Shown here one piece after another: positions 15,495 through 23,516 of a DNA stretch of 64,000 nucleotides. The DNA lies in the NCBI RefSeq assembly GCF_003269295.1, contig NZ_QLTT01000007.1:186001-250000 (forward strand), in the 5' to 3' direction. Below the pieces are notes generated by a model. That model had not been told where the DNA came from. It searched no databases and saw nothing but the letters and a program-made list of their open reading frames with translations. The translations under genes were made by a program, and so were the position numbers. The stretch's first letter is position 1; every line of letters starts with the position of its first letter. Origin of the DNA: Lentzea atacamensis (lineage in GTDB: Bacteria > Actinomycetota > Actinomycetes > Mycobacteriales > Pseudonocardiaceae).

Positions 15495-16217
15495 ATGGAG
15501 CACTACGACATCTCGCTGCGTCGCACCGGACTGTCCATCTCGGACAGACTGGTCGCGGCGCGGCGCCTCGACACGCCGGGACTCACGTTCGTCGACGGAG
15601 GCCGGCCGGGGCGGTTCTACCGCCGTGCCGCGGTCGAGCTCCGGTTGCGGGCCACCACCCTCGTCGTGTCCGGTGGTGCGGAAGACCTCACCGCACTGCT
15701 CGCCGCGGAAACCGCCGCGGTGGCAATGGTTGTGCAAGGGCACGGCTTCTTCCCGGATTCGGTTTCCGGGTTGCGAGAGGCCGTGCGTCAACTCGTGCGC
15801 GCCCAACGGCGAGTGATCGTCGAGGCGCGGGACTTCTTCGACGGCTGGCTGGCCGATCCCGAGCACGCGCTCGAGGTCGTGCTGACGGCCGCGGAGGCTG
15901 GGGCGGAAACCGTGTTGCTGCACGACACAGCGGGCAGGCTGTGGCCGGACCAGATCGGCGAGATCGTCGAGACGGTCGCGGAAACCGGTGTGCCCCTAGG
16001 TTTTGGTTGCCATGGCGGCGACTTCGTGGCGAAGCAGCAGTTCGCCGCGGAGGCGGGGGCGGGCCTCTTGCAGCGGTCCTACGCCGTTGTTCGAGGTGGC
16101 CTCGATCGGGCCGTTTCACCATCGGTTCATTCGGCAGAAACAGGTATCGCTCCTGTGCCCTGTCCGAGATTGGAGCAGACCGTGTCCGCACAGAAGGCGA
16201 TTGGAGGTGTCCGATGA
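15495..16217 (+). CDS. Citramalate/isopropylmalate synthase-like TIM-barrel protein, shortened and degenerate
   Basis: The 240-residue protein aligns with the catalytic barrel of citramalate synthases: YDISLRRTG for YDTTLRDG, EARDFFDGW for DAEHFFDGY, and LHDTAGRLWP for LCDTNGGTLP. It is about half the usual length and lacks the regulatory domain. The metal-binding Asp of RDG is Arg here, and the HxH metal motif is GCHGGD, so one His is lost. Normal acetyl-CoA condensation is therefore doubtful. It may bind or process the starter unit. The stop overlaps the KS start (ATGA). Confidence 0.75.
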   Translation: MEHYDISLRRTGLSISDRLVAARRLDTPGLTFVDGGRPGRFYRRAAVELRLRATTLVVSGGAEDLTALLAAETAAVAMVVQGHGFFPDSVSGLREAVRQLVRAQRRVIVEARDFFDGWLADPEHALEVVLTAAEAGAETVLLHDTAGRLWPDQIGEIVETVAETGVPLGFGCHGGDFVAKQQFAAEAGAGLLQRSYAVVRGGLDRAVSPSVHSAETGIAPVPCPRLEQTVSAQKAIGGVR

Positions 16218-17482
16218 GTCGTCGCGCCGTCATCACCGGGGTGGGCGTGGTAGCACCTGGTGGCATCGGAACGAAGGCGTATTGGAAACTGCTGTCCGAA
16301 GGGCGTACGGCGACTCGCATCATCACGCACTTCGACGCGTCTCCGTACCGCTCCCGCATGGCGGGTGAAGCAGATTTCGACCCCGTGCGCGAAGGCCTGT
16401 CGCCGCAGGAGATCCGCAGGCTCGACCGCGCCGCGCAGTTCGCGGTCGTCGCGGGCCGCGAGGCGATGGCCGACTCGGGCATCGAGTTCGACCAGCTCGA
16501 CCCCGGCCGCATCGGTGTCTCGCTCGGCACCGCGGTCGGCTGCACGACCTCGCTGGAGCGCGAGTTCATCGTCGGCTCCGACCGGGGCAAGTACTGGGAG
16601 GTCGACCAGTCCTACGCCGTGCCGCACCTCTACGACTACTTCACGCCGTCCTCGATGGCGACGGAGCTGGCGTGGACGGTCGGCGCGGAGGGACCGGTCT
16701 CCGTGGTCTCCACGGGCTGCACGTCCGGTCTGGACTCGGTCGGCTACGCGGCCGAGCTGATCATGGAGGGCTCCGCGGACGTCGTCGTCACCGGCGGCAC
16801 CGAGGCTCCGCTCTCCCCGATCACCGTGGTGTGCTTCGACGTCATCCGCGCGTCGAGCACCCGCAACGACGATCCCACCACGGCGTGCCGCCCGTTCGAC
16901 AAGACACGTGACGGCCTGGTGCTGGGCGAGGGTTCCGCGATCATCGTGCTCGAGGAGCTGGAGCACGCCCGCGCTCGCGGTGCCCACATCTACGGAGAGG
17001 TCGCCGGGTTCGCCTCGCGGTGCAACGCCTACCACATGACGGGCCTGCACCCCGAGGGCATCGAGATGTCCGACGCCATCAACATCGCGTTGAAGCAGGC
17101 GCGTTCGGACGCCACCGACGTCGGCTACATCAACGCGCACGGCTCGGGCACCAAGCAGAACGACCTGCACGAGACGGCGGCGTTCAAGCGTTCGTTGGGC
17201 GCGCATGCGTACAAGACGCCGGTGTCGGGCTTCAAGTCGATGATCGGGCACTCGCTGGGCGCGATCGGTTCGCTGGAGATCGTCGGCTCGCTGCTGGCGT
17301 TCGAGGAGAACCTCATCCCGCCGACGGCGAACCTGCACGAGCCGGACCCAGAGTGCGACCTGGACTACGTGCCGCTGGTCGCGCGCGAGGCGAAGGTCAA
17401 CACGGTCCTGACCGTGGGCAGTGGTTTCGGTGGATTCCAGAGCGCCATGGTGCTCAAGAAGGTGGAAGGGGCAGGCCGGTGA
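16214..17482 (+). CDS. Type II polyketide ketosynthase alpha (KS)
   Basis: The 422-residue condensing enzyme has the active-site Cys169 in STGCTSG, His309 in NAHGSGT and His346 in GHSLGAIGS, with Lys341. It forms the heterodimer with CLF that builds the poly-beta-keto chain from malonyl-ACP. ATG at 16214 overlaps the preceding stop; a much longer upstream open frame in this phase is not coding. The stop overlaps the CLF start (GTGA), which suits equimolar production of the two subunits. Confidence 0.97.
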   Translation: MSRRAVITGVGVVAPGGIGTKAYWKLLSEGRTATRIITHFDASPYRSRMAGEADFDPVREGLSPQEIRRLDRAAQFAVVAGREAMADSGIEFDQLDPGRIGVSLGTAVGCTTSLEREFIVGSDRGKYWEVDQSYAVPHLYDYFTPSSMATELAWTVGAEGPVSVVSTGCTSGLDSVGYAAELIMEGSADVVVTGGTEAPLSPITVVCFDVIRASSTRNDDPTTACRPFDKTRDGLVLGEGSAIIVLEELEHARARGAHIYGEVAGFASRCNAYHMTGLHPEGIEMSDAINIALKQARSDATDVGYINAHGSGTKQNDLHETAAFKRSLGAHAYKTPVSGFKSMIGHSLGAIGSLEIVGSLLAFEENLIPPTANLHEPDPECDLDYVPLVAREAKVNTVLTVGSGFGGFQSAMVLKKVEGAGR

Positions 17483-18693
17483 CTCGGGCGGTGGTGACGG
17501 GAATCGGCATCGCGTCGCCGAACGGGCTGGGGCCGACCGCGTACTGGCGGGCGACCCTGCACGGGGAGGCGGCGATCAAGCCGATCACCCGGTTCGACAG
17601 TGCCAACTACTGGGCGAAGATCGCCGGCGAGGTGCCGGGCTTCGAGGCAGGCCGGCACCTGCAGGGCCGGTTGCTGCCGCAGACGGACCACATGACGCGG
17701 TTGACGCTGGTGGGCACTGACTGGGCGTTGCGCGGCGCGGGCGTGCAGCCCAACGACATCCCTGACACCGACATCGCGGTGATCACCGCGGCGACGGCGG
17801 GCGGGTACGAGTTCGGTCAGCGGGAGCTGCAGAAGCTGTGGCACCAGGGCCCGGAGTACGTCTCGGCGTACCAGTCGTTCGCGTGGTTCTACGCGGTCAA
17901 CACGGGCCAGATCTCCATCCGCCACGGCACACGCGGTCCCGGCGCGGTGGTGGTGTCCGAGCAGGCCGGTGGCATCGACTCCATCGGGCACGCCCGTCGC
18001 CAGCTGCGCAAGGGAGTGAAGCTGGCGCTCACGGGTGGCATGGACTCGTCCCTGTGCCCGTGGGCGTGGGTGGCGCACCAGGCGTCGGGTTGCCTGTCGC
18101 GCAACAACAACCCTCGCCGCGCCTATCTGCCGTTCGACCGCGACGCCTCCGGGTACGTCGCCGGTGAGGGCGGCGCGATCATGGTGGTCGAGACGCCGGA
18201 GTCGGCGGCCGAACGTCCCGGCACCCGGATCTACGGTGAGATCGTCGGGTATGCCGCGACGTTCGACTCGCGGATGCCGTCGCGGGAGCCGGGGCTGAAG
18301 CGGGCCGCCGAGCTGGCGTTGCGCGACGCCGGCATGGACGCCTCCGAGATCGACGTGGTGTTCGCCGACGCGGCGGGCATTCCCGAGCTCGACAAGGCCG
18401 AGGCCGAGGCGATCAAGGGGATCTTCGGGCCGTTCGGTGTGCCGGTGACGGCGCCGAAGACCATGACCGGCCGGCTGTTCGCCGGCGGCGGGTCGCTGGA
18501 CGTGGCGTCGGCGATCCTCTCCATCTACTGGAGCGCGATCCCACCGACCGTCAACGTCGAGAACCCCGTGCCGGAGTACGAGCTGGACCTCGTGATGAAC
18601 GAGGCGCGGCACGGCAAGGTGAAGGCCGCGCTGGTGCTCGGGCGTGGCAAGGGCGGGTTCAACTCCGCCATGGTGGTTCGCGAGTACAGGTGA
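17479..18693 (+). CDS. Chain length factor (ketosynthase beta)
   Basis: The 404-residue KS homologue has the active-site Cys replaced by Gln162 in the motif SEQAGGIDS, the defining change of chain length factors. It pairs with the KS and sets the number of extension steps. The GTG start overlaps the KS stop by 4 nt. Chain length cannot be read reliably from the sequence alone. The next gene follows after a hairpin. Confidence 0.96.
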   Translation: MTRAVVTGIGIASPNGLGPTAYWRATLHGEAAIKPITRFDSANYWAKIAGEVPGFEAGRHLQGRLLPQTDHMTRLTLVGTDWALRGAGVQPNDIPDTDIAVITAATAGGYEFGQRELQKLWHQGPEYVSAYQSFAWFYAVNTGQISIRHGTRGPGAVVVSEQAGGIDSIGHARRQLRKGVKLALTGGMDSSLCPWAWVAHQASGCLSRNNNPRRAYLPFDRDASGYVAGEGGAIMVVETPESAAERPGTRIYGEIVGYAATFDSRMPSREPGLKRAAELALRDAGMDASEIDVVFADAAGIPELDKAEAEAIKGIFGPFGVPVTAPKTMTGRLFAGGGSLDVASAILSIYWSAIPPTVNVENPVPEYELDLVMNEARHGKVKAALVLGRGKGGFNSAMVVREYR

Positions 18694-18705
18694 TGTCACT
18701 CGTTG

Positions 18706-18741
18706 CTCAGGGGTCGCGAGATTTCCTTCGCGGCCCCTGAG
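18706..18741 (+). promoter_or_regulatory. Hairpin between CLF and acyltransferase genes
   Basis: A 14-bp inverted repeat with one G-U pair (18706-18719 and 18728-18741) fills the short gap. Only three T bases follow, so it may be a partial terminator or an mRNA-processing stem that lowers acyltransferase expression relative to KS-CLF. Confidence 0.5.
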
Positions 18742-18759
18742 CCGTTTCTGGAGGCTTTC

Positions 18760-19677
18760 GTGGATGTAGCACTGATGTTTCCCGGGCAGGGGTCGCAGTA
18801 CCCGCGGATGGCGGCGTCCCTGTACGGCACGGATACCGTGTTCACCTCGGTCATCGACGAGGTGTTCGAGCTCTTCGGCGAGGTTGGTGCGGTTGCTTGT
18901 GAGGACTGGCTTTCCGGTGCTGACATCGACCACGTGTCGCGTGCTCAGCCGTTGTTGTTCGCGGTCGACTACGCGTTGGGGCGCACCGTCTTGTCATGGG
19001 GTGTTCAGCCTGTCGCGTTGATCGGGCACTCGGCGGGGGAGGTCGTCGCGGCGACTCTCGCCGGGGTCTTCTCGTTGGAGGAGGCCGTTTCCCTGGTGCG
19101 GGACCGGGTGTTGTCGGCCGTGCCGATTCCGTCCGGTGGCATGCTGGCCGTCGCGGGTTCCGAAGCCGACCTGGTGCCCTACCTGGAAGGCGATGTCGCG
19201 ATCGCGGCGGTGAACTCGGCTCGGCAGACGATGCTGGCCGGGTCGGACGAGCCACTCGCTCGGGTGCGGCTGCGGCTGGAGGCGGACGAGTACATCGTCG
19301 TGACGGTGCCGGCGTCGACACCGTTCCACAGCCCGGCCATGCAGCCCGCAGTGGATGAGGCCCTGGCTTCGTGGAGCGCGTCGCCCTCCGCGCCCTCCCT
19401 GCCGGTGTACTCCGGCTACACGGGCAAGCTGATGACCGCCGAGGACGCGTTGTCGGCGCGGTTCTGGACTCGGCAGCTGACCGATGCCGTCTACTTCGGA
19501 CCAGCGTTGAACGAGCTGCTGGCGATGTACGACGTCCTGCTGGTGGAAGCCGGACCCGGCCAGACGCTGACGTCGTTCGCGCGCCGCACGAAAGCCGTGC
19601 GGACGGGTGTTTCCCAGGTGTTGCCGTTGCTGGACGCCTCGGATTCCGTCGAGGCTGCTCGTTCGCGTCTGGTGTGA
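18760..19677 (+). CDS. Malonyl/acyl-CoA:ACP acyltransferase (AT)
   Basis: This 305-residue discrete acyltransferase has GQGSQYP near the start, the GHSAG nucleophile motif with Ser91, Arg115 in the carboxylate-binding position and His190 in PFHSP. GTG at 18760 is chosen for the GGAGG six bases upstream. Type II clusters usually borrow the fatty-acid enzyme; dedicated acyltransferases such as DpsD occur in clusters that use special starter units together with a KAS III. It ends at a strong terminator, closing the operon. Confidence 0.9.
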   Translation: MDVALMFPGQGSQYPRMAASLYGTDTVFTSVIDEVFELFGEVGAVACEDWLSGADIDHVSRAQPLLFAVDYALGRTVLSWGVQPVALIGHSAGEVVAATLAGVFSLEEAVSLVRDRVLSAVPIPSGGMLAVAGSEADLVPYLEGDVAIAAVNSARQTMLAGSDEPLARVRLRLEADEYIVVTVPASTPFHSPAMQPAVDEALASWSASPSAPSLPVYSGYTGKLMTAEDALSARFWTRQLTDAVYFGPALNELLAMYDVLLVEAGPGQTLTSFARRTKAVRTGVSQVLPLLDASDSVEAARSRLV

Positions 19678-19685
19678 GACGTATA

Positions 19686-19718
19686 AAAGGGCCGCCCTCT
19701 GCTGGAGGGCGGCCCTTT
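19686..19718. terminator. Bidirectional terminator after acyltransferase gene
   Basis: A perfect 14-bp stem (19686-19699 and 19705-19718) with AAA/TTT ends and a 5-nt loop lies between convergent transcripts. Confidence 0.85.
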
Positions 19719-19727
19719 GGCTGGCAA

Positions 19728-19790
19728 CTAGTCGATGCCGCGGATGATGTGGTCTTCGGTTTCAGGTGGCCGCATTTCGTTGTTCTCCAT
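19728..19790 (-). CDS. Possible 20-residue micro-ORF downstream of the cyclase gene
   Basis: ATG at 19790 to TAG at 19728 encodes a 20-residue acidic peptide beginning MENNEMRPPE and ending IIRGID. It lies 23 nt after the cyclase stop and just before the shared terminator. No convincing ribosome site is present, so it may be chance. Confidence 0.25.
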   Translation of the reverse strand: MENNEMRPPETEDHIIRGID

Positions 19791-19813
19791 GCTTTTACGG
19801 TAATTCTGGTGAT

Positions 19814-20608
19814 TCAGCTCTCACTCGAGAGATGGTCGTCGAGCAGTGCGACCGCACGCGTCCAGCCCGCGCCGGCGCCCTTGATCTTGACCGGGAACGC
19901 GACGACCGTGAACCCGAAGTCCGGCAACGCTTCCAGGTTCGAGAGGCGTTCGATCTGGCAGTACTCGCGGTCGCGGCCGGCGAAGTGCGCTGGCCACAGC
20001 ACGCTCTCGTCCTTGGTCGCGAGGTAGCGCTTGACGATGTCCGGGAAAGGCGCGTCGAGACTGAACGCGTCGGTCGCGATCACCTTGACCCCCAGGTCCA
20101 GCAACAGGTTCGTGGCGGGACCGTCGAGCCCGGTGTAGTCGGTGAAGTACGTCTGGGTGCCCGCGTGCTGGGCGGCGCCGGTGTCGAGGATGACGATGTC
20201 CATCGGCTTCGGCGTGTAGCCGATGCGGGCGAACTCCTTCTCCAGCACGTCTGGGCCGATGACGCCGGTGCCGTGGCCGCGGACGTCGAGCTTCACGCCG
20301 GGGTTGTGGAACCACTCCAGCGGCATCTCGTCGATGTGGCGGGGGATTCCGTTGCCGTACGTGGTCTTCGAGCCGTAGTGGGAGGGCGCGTCGACGTGCG
20401 TGCCGGTGTGGGAGGTGAGGCTGATCCGGTCCAGCGTCAGGAACTCCGAGTCCCGCAGCACGGACACGTCGAACTCGATGCCCAGCCGCGCCTTGAGCTG
20501 CTCGGCCATGTGCTGGGCACCCTGGGCGGCCGTGAGCACCTCGTGCGTCACCGGGTCCGCTTCGTACGCGGATGCGTCAATGTGGGAAGACAGATCGATG
20601 ATGCGCAT
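19814..20608 (-). CDS. Metal-dependent polyketide cyclase (kynurenine formamidase-like fold)
   Basis: The 264-residue protein has the signature HTGTHVDAPSH, with His67, His71, Asp73 and His77 as metal ligands, typical of the cyclase/kynurenine formamidase family. Members in type II clusters (OxyN is the one I recall) close later rings. ATG at 20608 is where family homology begins; the longer frame to 20917 runs under the divergent ABM gene. It is transcribed opposite to most polyketide genes and diverges from the ABM gene, sharing a 90-nt intergenic region. Confidence 0.88.
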   Translation of the reverse strand: MRIIDLSSHIDASAYEADPVTHEVLTAAQGAQHMAEQLKARLGIEFDVSVLRDSEFLTLDRISLTSHTGTHVDAPSHYGSKTTYGNGIPRHIDEMPLEWFHNPGVKLDVRGHGTGVIGPDVLEKEFARIGYTPKPMDIVILDTGAAQHAGTQTYFTDYTGLDGPATNLLLDLGVKVIATDAFSLDAPFPDIVKRYLATKDESVLWPAHFAGRDREYCQIERLSNLEALPDFGFTVVAFPVKIKGAGAGWTRAVALLDDHLSSES

Positions 20609-20698
20609 GCTCAGCAGCGTGGCGGGTGTTCCTTGAGCACGTCTCAAGACGCGGTGTGCATGGTTCTCCTGGAGCTGACACCGGTTTTGGGGAGAGTC

Positions 20699-20989
20699 AT
20701 GATCACCTTCGTCAACCGTTTCACGCTGACCGGCGACCCCGAGGAGTTCGAGAAGGCCTTCGACGAGACGGCGGCGTTCCTGCGGGAGCAGCCGGGCCTG
20801 ATCAAGTACACGCTGTCGCGCCAGCTGGACGACCCGGCGTCGTACGTGAACATCGCGTTGTGGGAGAGCGCTGACGCGCTGCGTGCCGCGCTGGGGCACC
20901 CGGACTTCGGCGGCCACGCCAAGGCGATGCGCGGCCTGGCCGAGTCGCAGGGGGCGGTCTTCACCCCGCGCCTGTCCTTCGAAGCCTGA
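20699..20989 (+). CDS. ABM-type cofactor-free monooxygenase
   Basis: A 96-residue protein of the antibiotic biosynthesis monooxygenase fold (ferredoxin-like): MITFVNRF strand, helix FEKAFDETAAFL, PGLIKYTL strand and a final helix with GHPDFGGHAKAM. Relatives such as ActVA-Orf6 and TcmH oxidise anthrones to quinones without cofactor. GGGGAG precedes the ATG. The last base of its stop is the first of the next ATG (TGATG), so expression is coupled to the CoA-transferase-family gene. Confidence 0.85.
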   Translation: MITFVNRFTLTGDPEEFEKAFDETAAFLREQPGLIKYTLSRQLDDPASYVNIALWESADALRAALGHPDFGGHAKAMRGLAESQGAVFTPRLSFEA

Positions 20990-21978
20990 TGGGACCTTTG
21001 CGGGGCTTGAAGGTCGTCGAGTTCGGAGGCATCGGTCCGGGCCCGCACGGCGCGATGCTGCTCGCGGACCTCGGCGCGGAGGTCGTGCGCGTCGAGCGTC
21101 CGTCCGGCGGCCTGTCCGTGGTGCCGGACGCCTCCCGCGACTTCCTGTTGCGCGGCAGGCGTTCGGTGTCCGCGGACCTGAAGTCCGCCGAGGGCCGTGC
21201 CTCGGTGCTGTCGCTGATCTCGGCCGCCGACGTGGTGATCGAGGGGTTCCGGCCCGGCGTGCTGGAACGGCTCGGGCTGGGCCCGTCCGACTGCCTGGCG
21301 GTCAATCCTGGTCTGGTCTACGCGCGGATGACCGGCTGGGGCCAGTCCGGCCCGCTGGCCGACCGGGCCGGCCACGACATCAACTACCTGTCGCTGACCG
21401 GTGTCCTGCACGCGATCGGCAAACCGCCGCTGAACCTCGTCGGTGACTTCGGCGGTGGGTCGCTGTACCTGGTGGTGGGCGTGCTGGCGGCGTTGTGGGA
21501 ACGGCAGCGCACCGGCCGAGGCCAGGTCGTCGACGCGGCGATCGTCGACGGCGTGGCCTCGCTCGCCCAGATGATCTGGTCGATGAAGGCGCAGTCGGTG
21601 TGGGAGGACGCGCCCGACTCGAACCTGCTCGACGGCGGCTGCCCGTTCTACGCGCTGTACGAGTGCGCTGACGGACGTTCCGTCGCCGTGGGTTCGCTGG
21701 AACCGCAGTTCTACGGGTTGCTGCTGGCCGGTCTGGGCTTGTCCTCCGACGACCTTCCGCCGCAGCTGGACCGCGACGGCTGGCCGTTGCTGCGCAAGAC
21801 GTTCGCCGAGGCGTTCCTGACCAGGACCCGCGACGAGTGGGCAGAGGTGTTCGGTGACACCGACGCCTGCGTGACCCCGGTGCTGACACTGGAAGAAGCC
21901 GCTGCGCACCCGCACCTGGTGGCGCGCGGAGTGTTCACTTCGGACGGTGCCGCCGCGCCCGCACCCAGGTTCGCCTGA
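20989..21978 (+). CDS. Alpha-methylacyl-CoA racemase-like (CaiB/BaiF family III)
   Basis: The 329-residue protein is of the family III CoA-transferase fold but resembles alpha-methylacyl-CoA racemases: LKVVEFGGIGPGP at the start, the GHDINYL motif with His129, and VGDFGGGS with Asp153, the two acid-base residues of the racemase. It would invert the 2-methyl centre of a branched acyl-CoA. In this cluster it may set the configuration of a branched starter or handle another acyl-CoA. It is coupled to the upstream ABM gene. Confidence 0.85.
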   Translation: MGPLRGLKVVEFGGIGPGPHGAMLLADLGAEVVRVERPSGGLSVVPDASRDFLLRGRRSVSADLKSAEGRASVLSLISAADVVIEGFRPGVLERLGLGPSDCLAVNPGLVYARMTGWGQSGPLADRAGHDINYLSLTGVLHAIGKPPLNLVGDFGGGSLYLVVGVLAALWERQRTGRGQVVDAAIVDGVASLAQMIWSMKAQSVWEDAPDSNLLDGGCPFYALYECADGRSVAVGSLEPQFYGLLLAGLGLSSDDLPPQLDRDGWPLLRKTFAEAFLTRTRDEWAEVFGDTDACVTPVLTLEEAAAHPHLVARGVFTSDGAAAPAPRFA

Positions 21979-22034
21979 CCGTCGTCTCAACTGGCAGCGT
22001 GCGGGACATCGTTCGCACGACCGAGTTGTTTGTC

Positions 22035-22882
22035 GTGGAACCGCGCATCTTCACCGAGCCCCAGCAGGAGGCGAGCTACGACGACCTGCTCCGCGCGGCC
22101 AGGACGGCGGAGGACGCCGGCTACGGCGCCTTCTTCCGCTCCGACCACTACCTCAAGATGGGCTCGGTCGACGGGCTGCCCGGCCCGACGGACCCGTGGA
22201 TCACGTTCGCGGGTCTGGCCCGCGACACCAGCACGATCCGCCTGGGCACGCTGATGACCGCCGCGACGTTCCGCTACCCCGGCCCGCTCGCCATCAGCGT
22301 TGCCCAGGTCGACCAGATGTCCGGCGGCCGCGTGGAGTTCGGCATCGGCGCCGGCTGGTACGAGGCGGAACACATCGCCTACGGCATCCCGTTCCCGACG
22401 CTCGGCGCCCGCTTCGAACGCTACGAGGAACAGCTCGCCATCATCACCGGCCTCTGGGAAACCCCGGTCGATGGCACCTTCTCCTTCGAGGGCAAGCACT
22501 ACAACCTCACCGACGCCCCGGCTCTCTCCAAGCCCGCGCAGGACCGCATCCCGGTCGTCATCGGTGGCATGGGCGCGCGCCGCACCCCGGCACTGGCCGC
22601 GAGCTACGCCACCGAGTTCAACCTCCGTTCGTGGGCATCGACGCCGCCCTCGAGCAGTACGCCCGTGTCGACGCCGCGTGCGCCGAAATCGGCCGCGACC
22701 CCCGCGAGGTGTCCGAGCTCAAGGAGAACGGCCTCTGCGGAACCCCGGCCGAGGTTGTCGACCGCATCGGCACGTGGCGCGAGCAGACCGGCATCCAGCG
22801 CGTCTACCTGCAGATGCTGGACCTGTCCGACCTCGACCACATCATCGAGGTCGCTGCCGACGTGGCTCCGCAGTTGTCCTGA
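22035..22882 (+). pseudogene. LLM-class F420-dependent oxidoreductase with a frameshift
   Basis: The reading frame encodes a luciferase-like F420-dependent oxidoreductase (FFRSDHYL, RVEFGIGAGWYEAEH, GKHYNL). It shifts at about 22623-22625: the first frame ends in EFNLRS, while PFVGIDAALEQ and the rest continue in another frame to the stop at 22882. Adding one C to the CC there restores the family sequence EFNLPFVGID. It is thus either an inactivated gene or a sequence error. GTG at 22035 is chosen from family N-termini. It follows the racemase gene and may be the last gene of the cluster. Confidence 0.8.
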
Positions 22883-22947
22883 TATCCCGTATATCAGCAA
22901 GGCTCATATCTCATATCCGATATATCGCACATCGGATATGGGATATG
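22879..22947. repeat. AT-rich palindromic repeat cluster (TATCCGATATATCGGATA-like)
   Basis: A 17-bp stem with one mismatch (22905-22921 and 22931-22947) and a smaller palindrome at 22879-22897 lie between the oxidoreductase and Tat-protein genes. This is the leftmost clear cluster of a family seen repeatedly to 59.6 kb, and it may also terminate both convergent transcripts. Confidence 0.8.
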
Positions 22948-22963
22948 TCCCCGTGACCCTCGC

Positions 22964-23461
22964 TCAGGCGAGCGCGCGGCGAACCTCGTCCGGCATCGGC
23001 ATGGCATACCGTCCGAACCGCCGCCGATATCCGATGTACCGCAGCTGCAGCGCGGGGTCGTCGAGATAGCGGCGTTCCAGCCCGTTCTTCCCGAGCACCA
23101 GCCTCAGCCCGCGACCGAGCATCGACGGCGAGTCCAGCCCGAAGCGGTCGCGCAGCACGTCGGCGGCAGCGTGGTCGCCGAACTCCAGCGCGGCCCGTCG
23201 CACGGACTCGACCGGCACCATCAGGTACGGCTCGTCGGCGCGAACGCCGTCGCGATGTGCGATGCCCAACGCACTGAGCGCCTTCTGATGCGCGCCGCCG
23301 TCGAGCCCGAGGTAGTACTGCTCCCAGTCGCCGACCTGGATCTCGCCGCTCCACGTGCGCGCCGGTGCGGCCACCGCCGCCGCACCGCCGTACGGGAGAC
23401 CTGATGACGCGAGCGCCGTGACACCGGCAGCCGTGAACAACTGGCGTCGAGAAAGTCTCAC
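22964..23461 (-). CDS. Tat-exported protein of unknown function
   Basis: This 165-residue protein begins with a twin-arginine signal (MRLSRRQLF, then AAGVTALASSG and an AAA cleavage region near 32). The mature part contains IQVGDWEQYYLGLDGGAH and LRYIGYRRRFGRYAM, with no recognised catalytic motif. It would be exported folded across the membrane. It lies between the polyketide cluster and lipB, where lipA would be expected from the mycobacterial order. A repeat half-site (23026-23040) lies within its C-terminal coding part. Confidence 0.75.
   Translation of the reverse strand: MRLSRRQLFTAAGVTALASSGLPYGGAAAVAAPARTWSGEIQVGDWEQYYLGLDGGAHQKALSALGIAHRDGVRADEPYLMVPVESVRRAALEFGDHAAADVLRDRFGLDSPSMLGRGLRLVLGKNGLERRYLDDPALQLRYIGYRRRFGRYAMPMPDEVRRALA
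23026..23040. repeat. Degenerate palindrome unit inside the Tat-protein gene
   Basis: GATATCCGATGTACC matches the left half of the AT-rich repeat family and lies in coding sequence. Confidence 0.5.
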
Positions 23462-23516
23462 GACGCACCCTCCTCCGGAAAACCCCCTGGGAAACCCGCG
23501 GTTCCCCGCCGCGGGG

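Noticed and set aside
15299..16213. Upstream extension of the KS reading frame to 727 aa
   Set aside because: The extension overlaps two better-supported genes (15309-15494 and 15495-16217) and has no homology; KS homology begins at the ATG at 16214.
22964..23461. Tat protein as part of the polyketide cluster
   Set aside because: It contains a chromosomal-type repeat unit and is separated from the cluster by the repeat hairpin, so it more likely belongs to the chromosome side. This remains uncertain.
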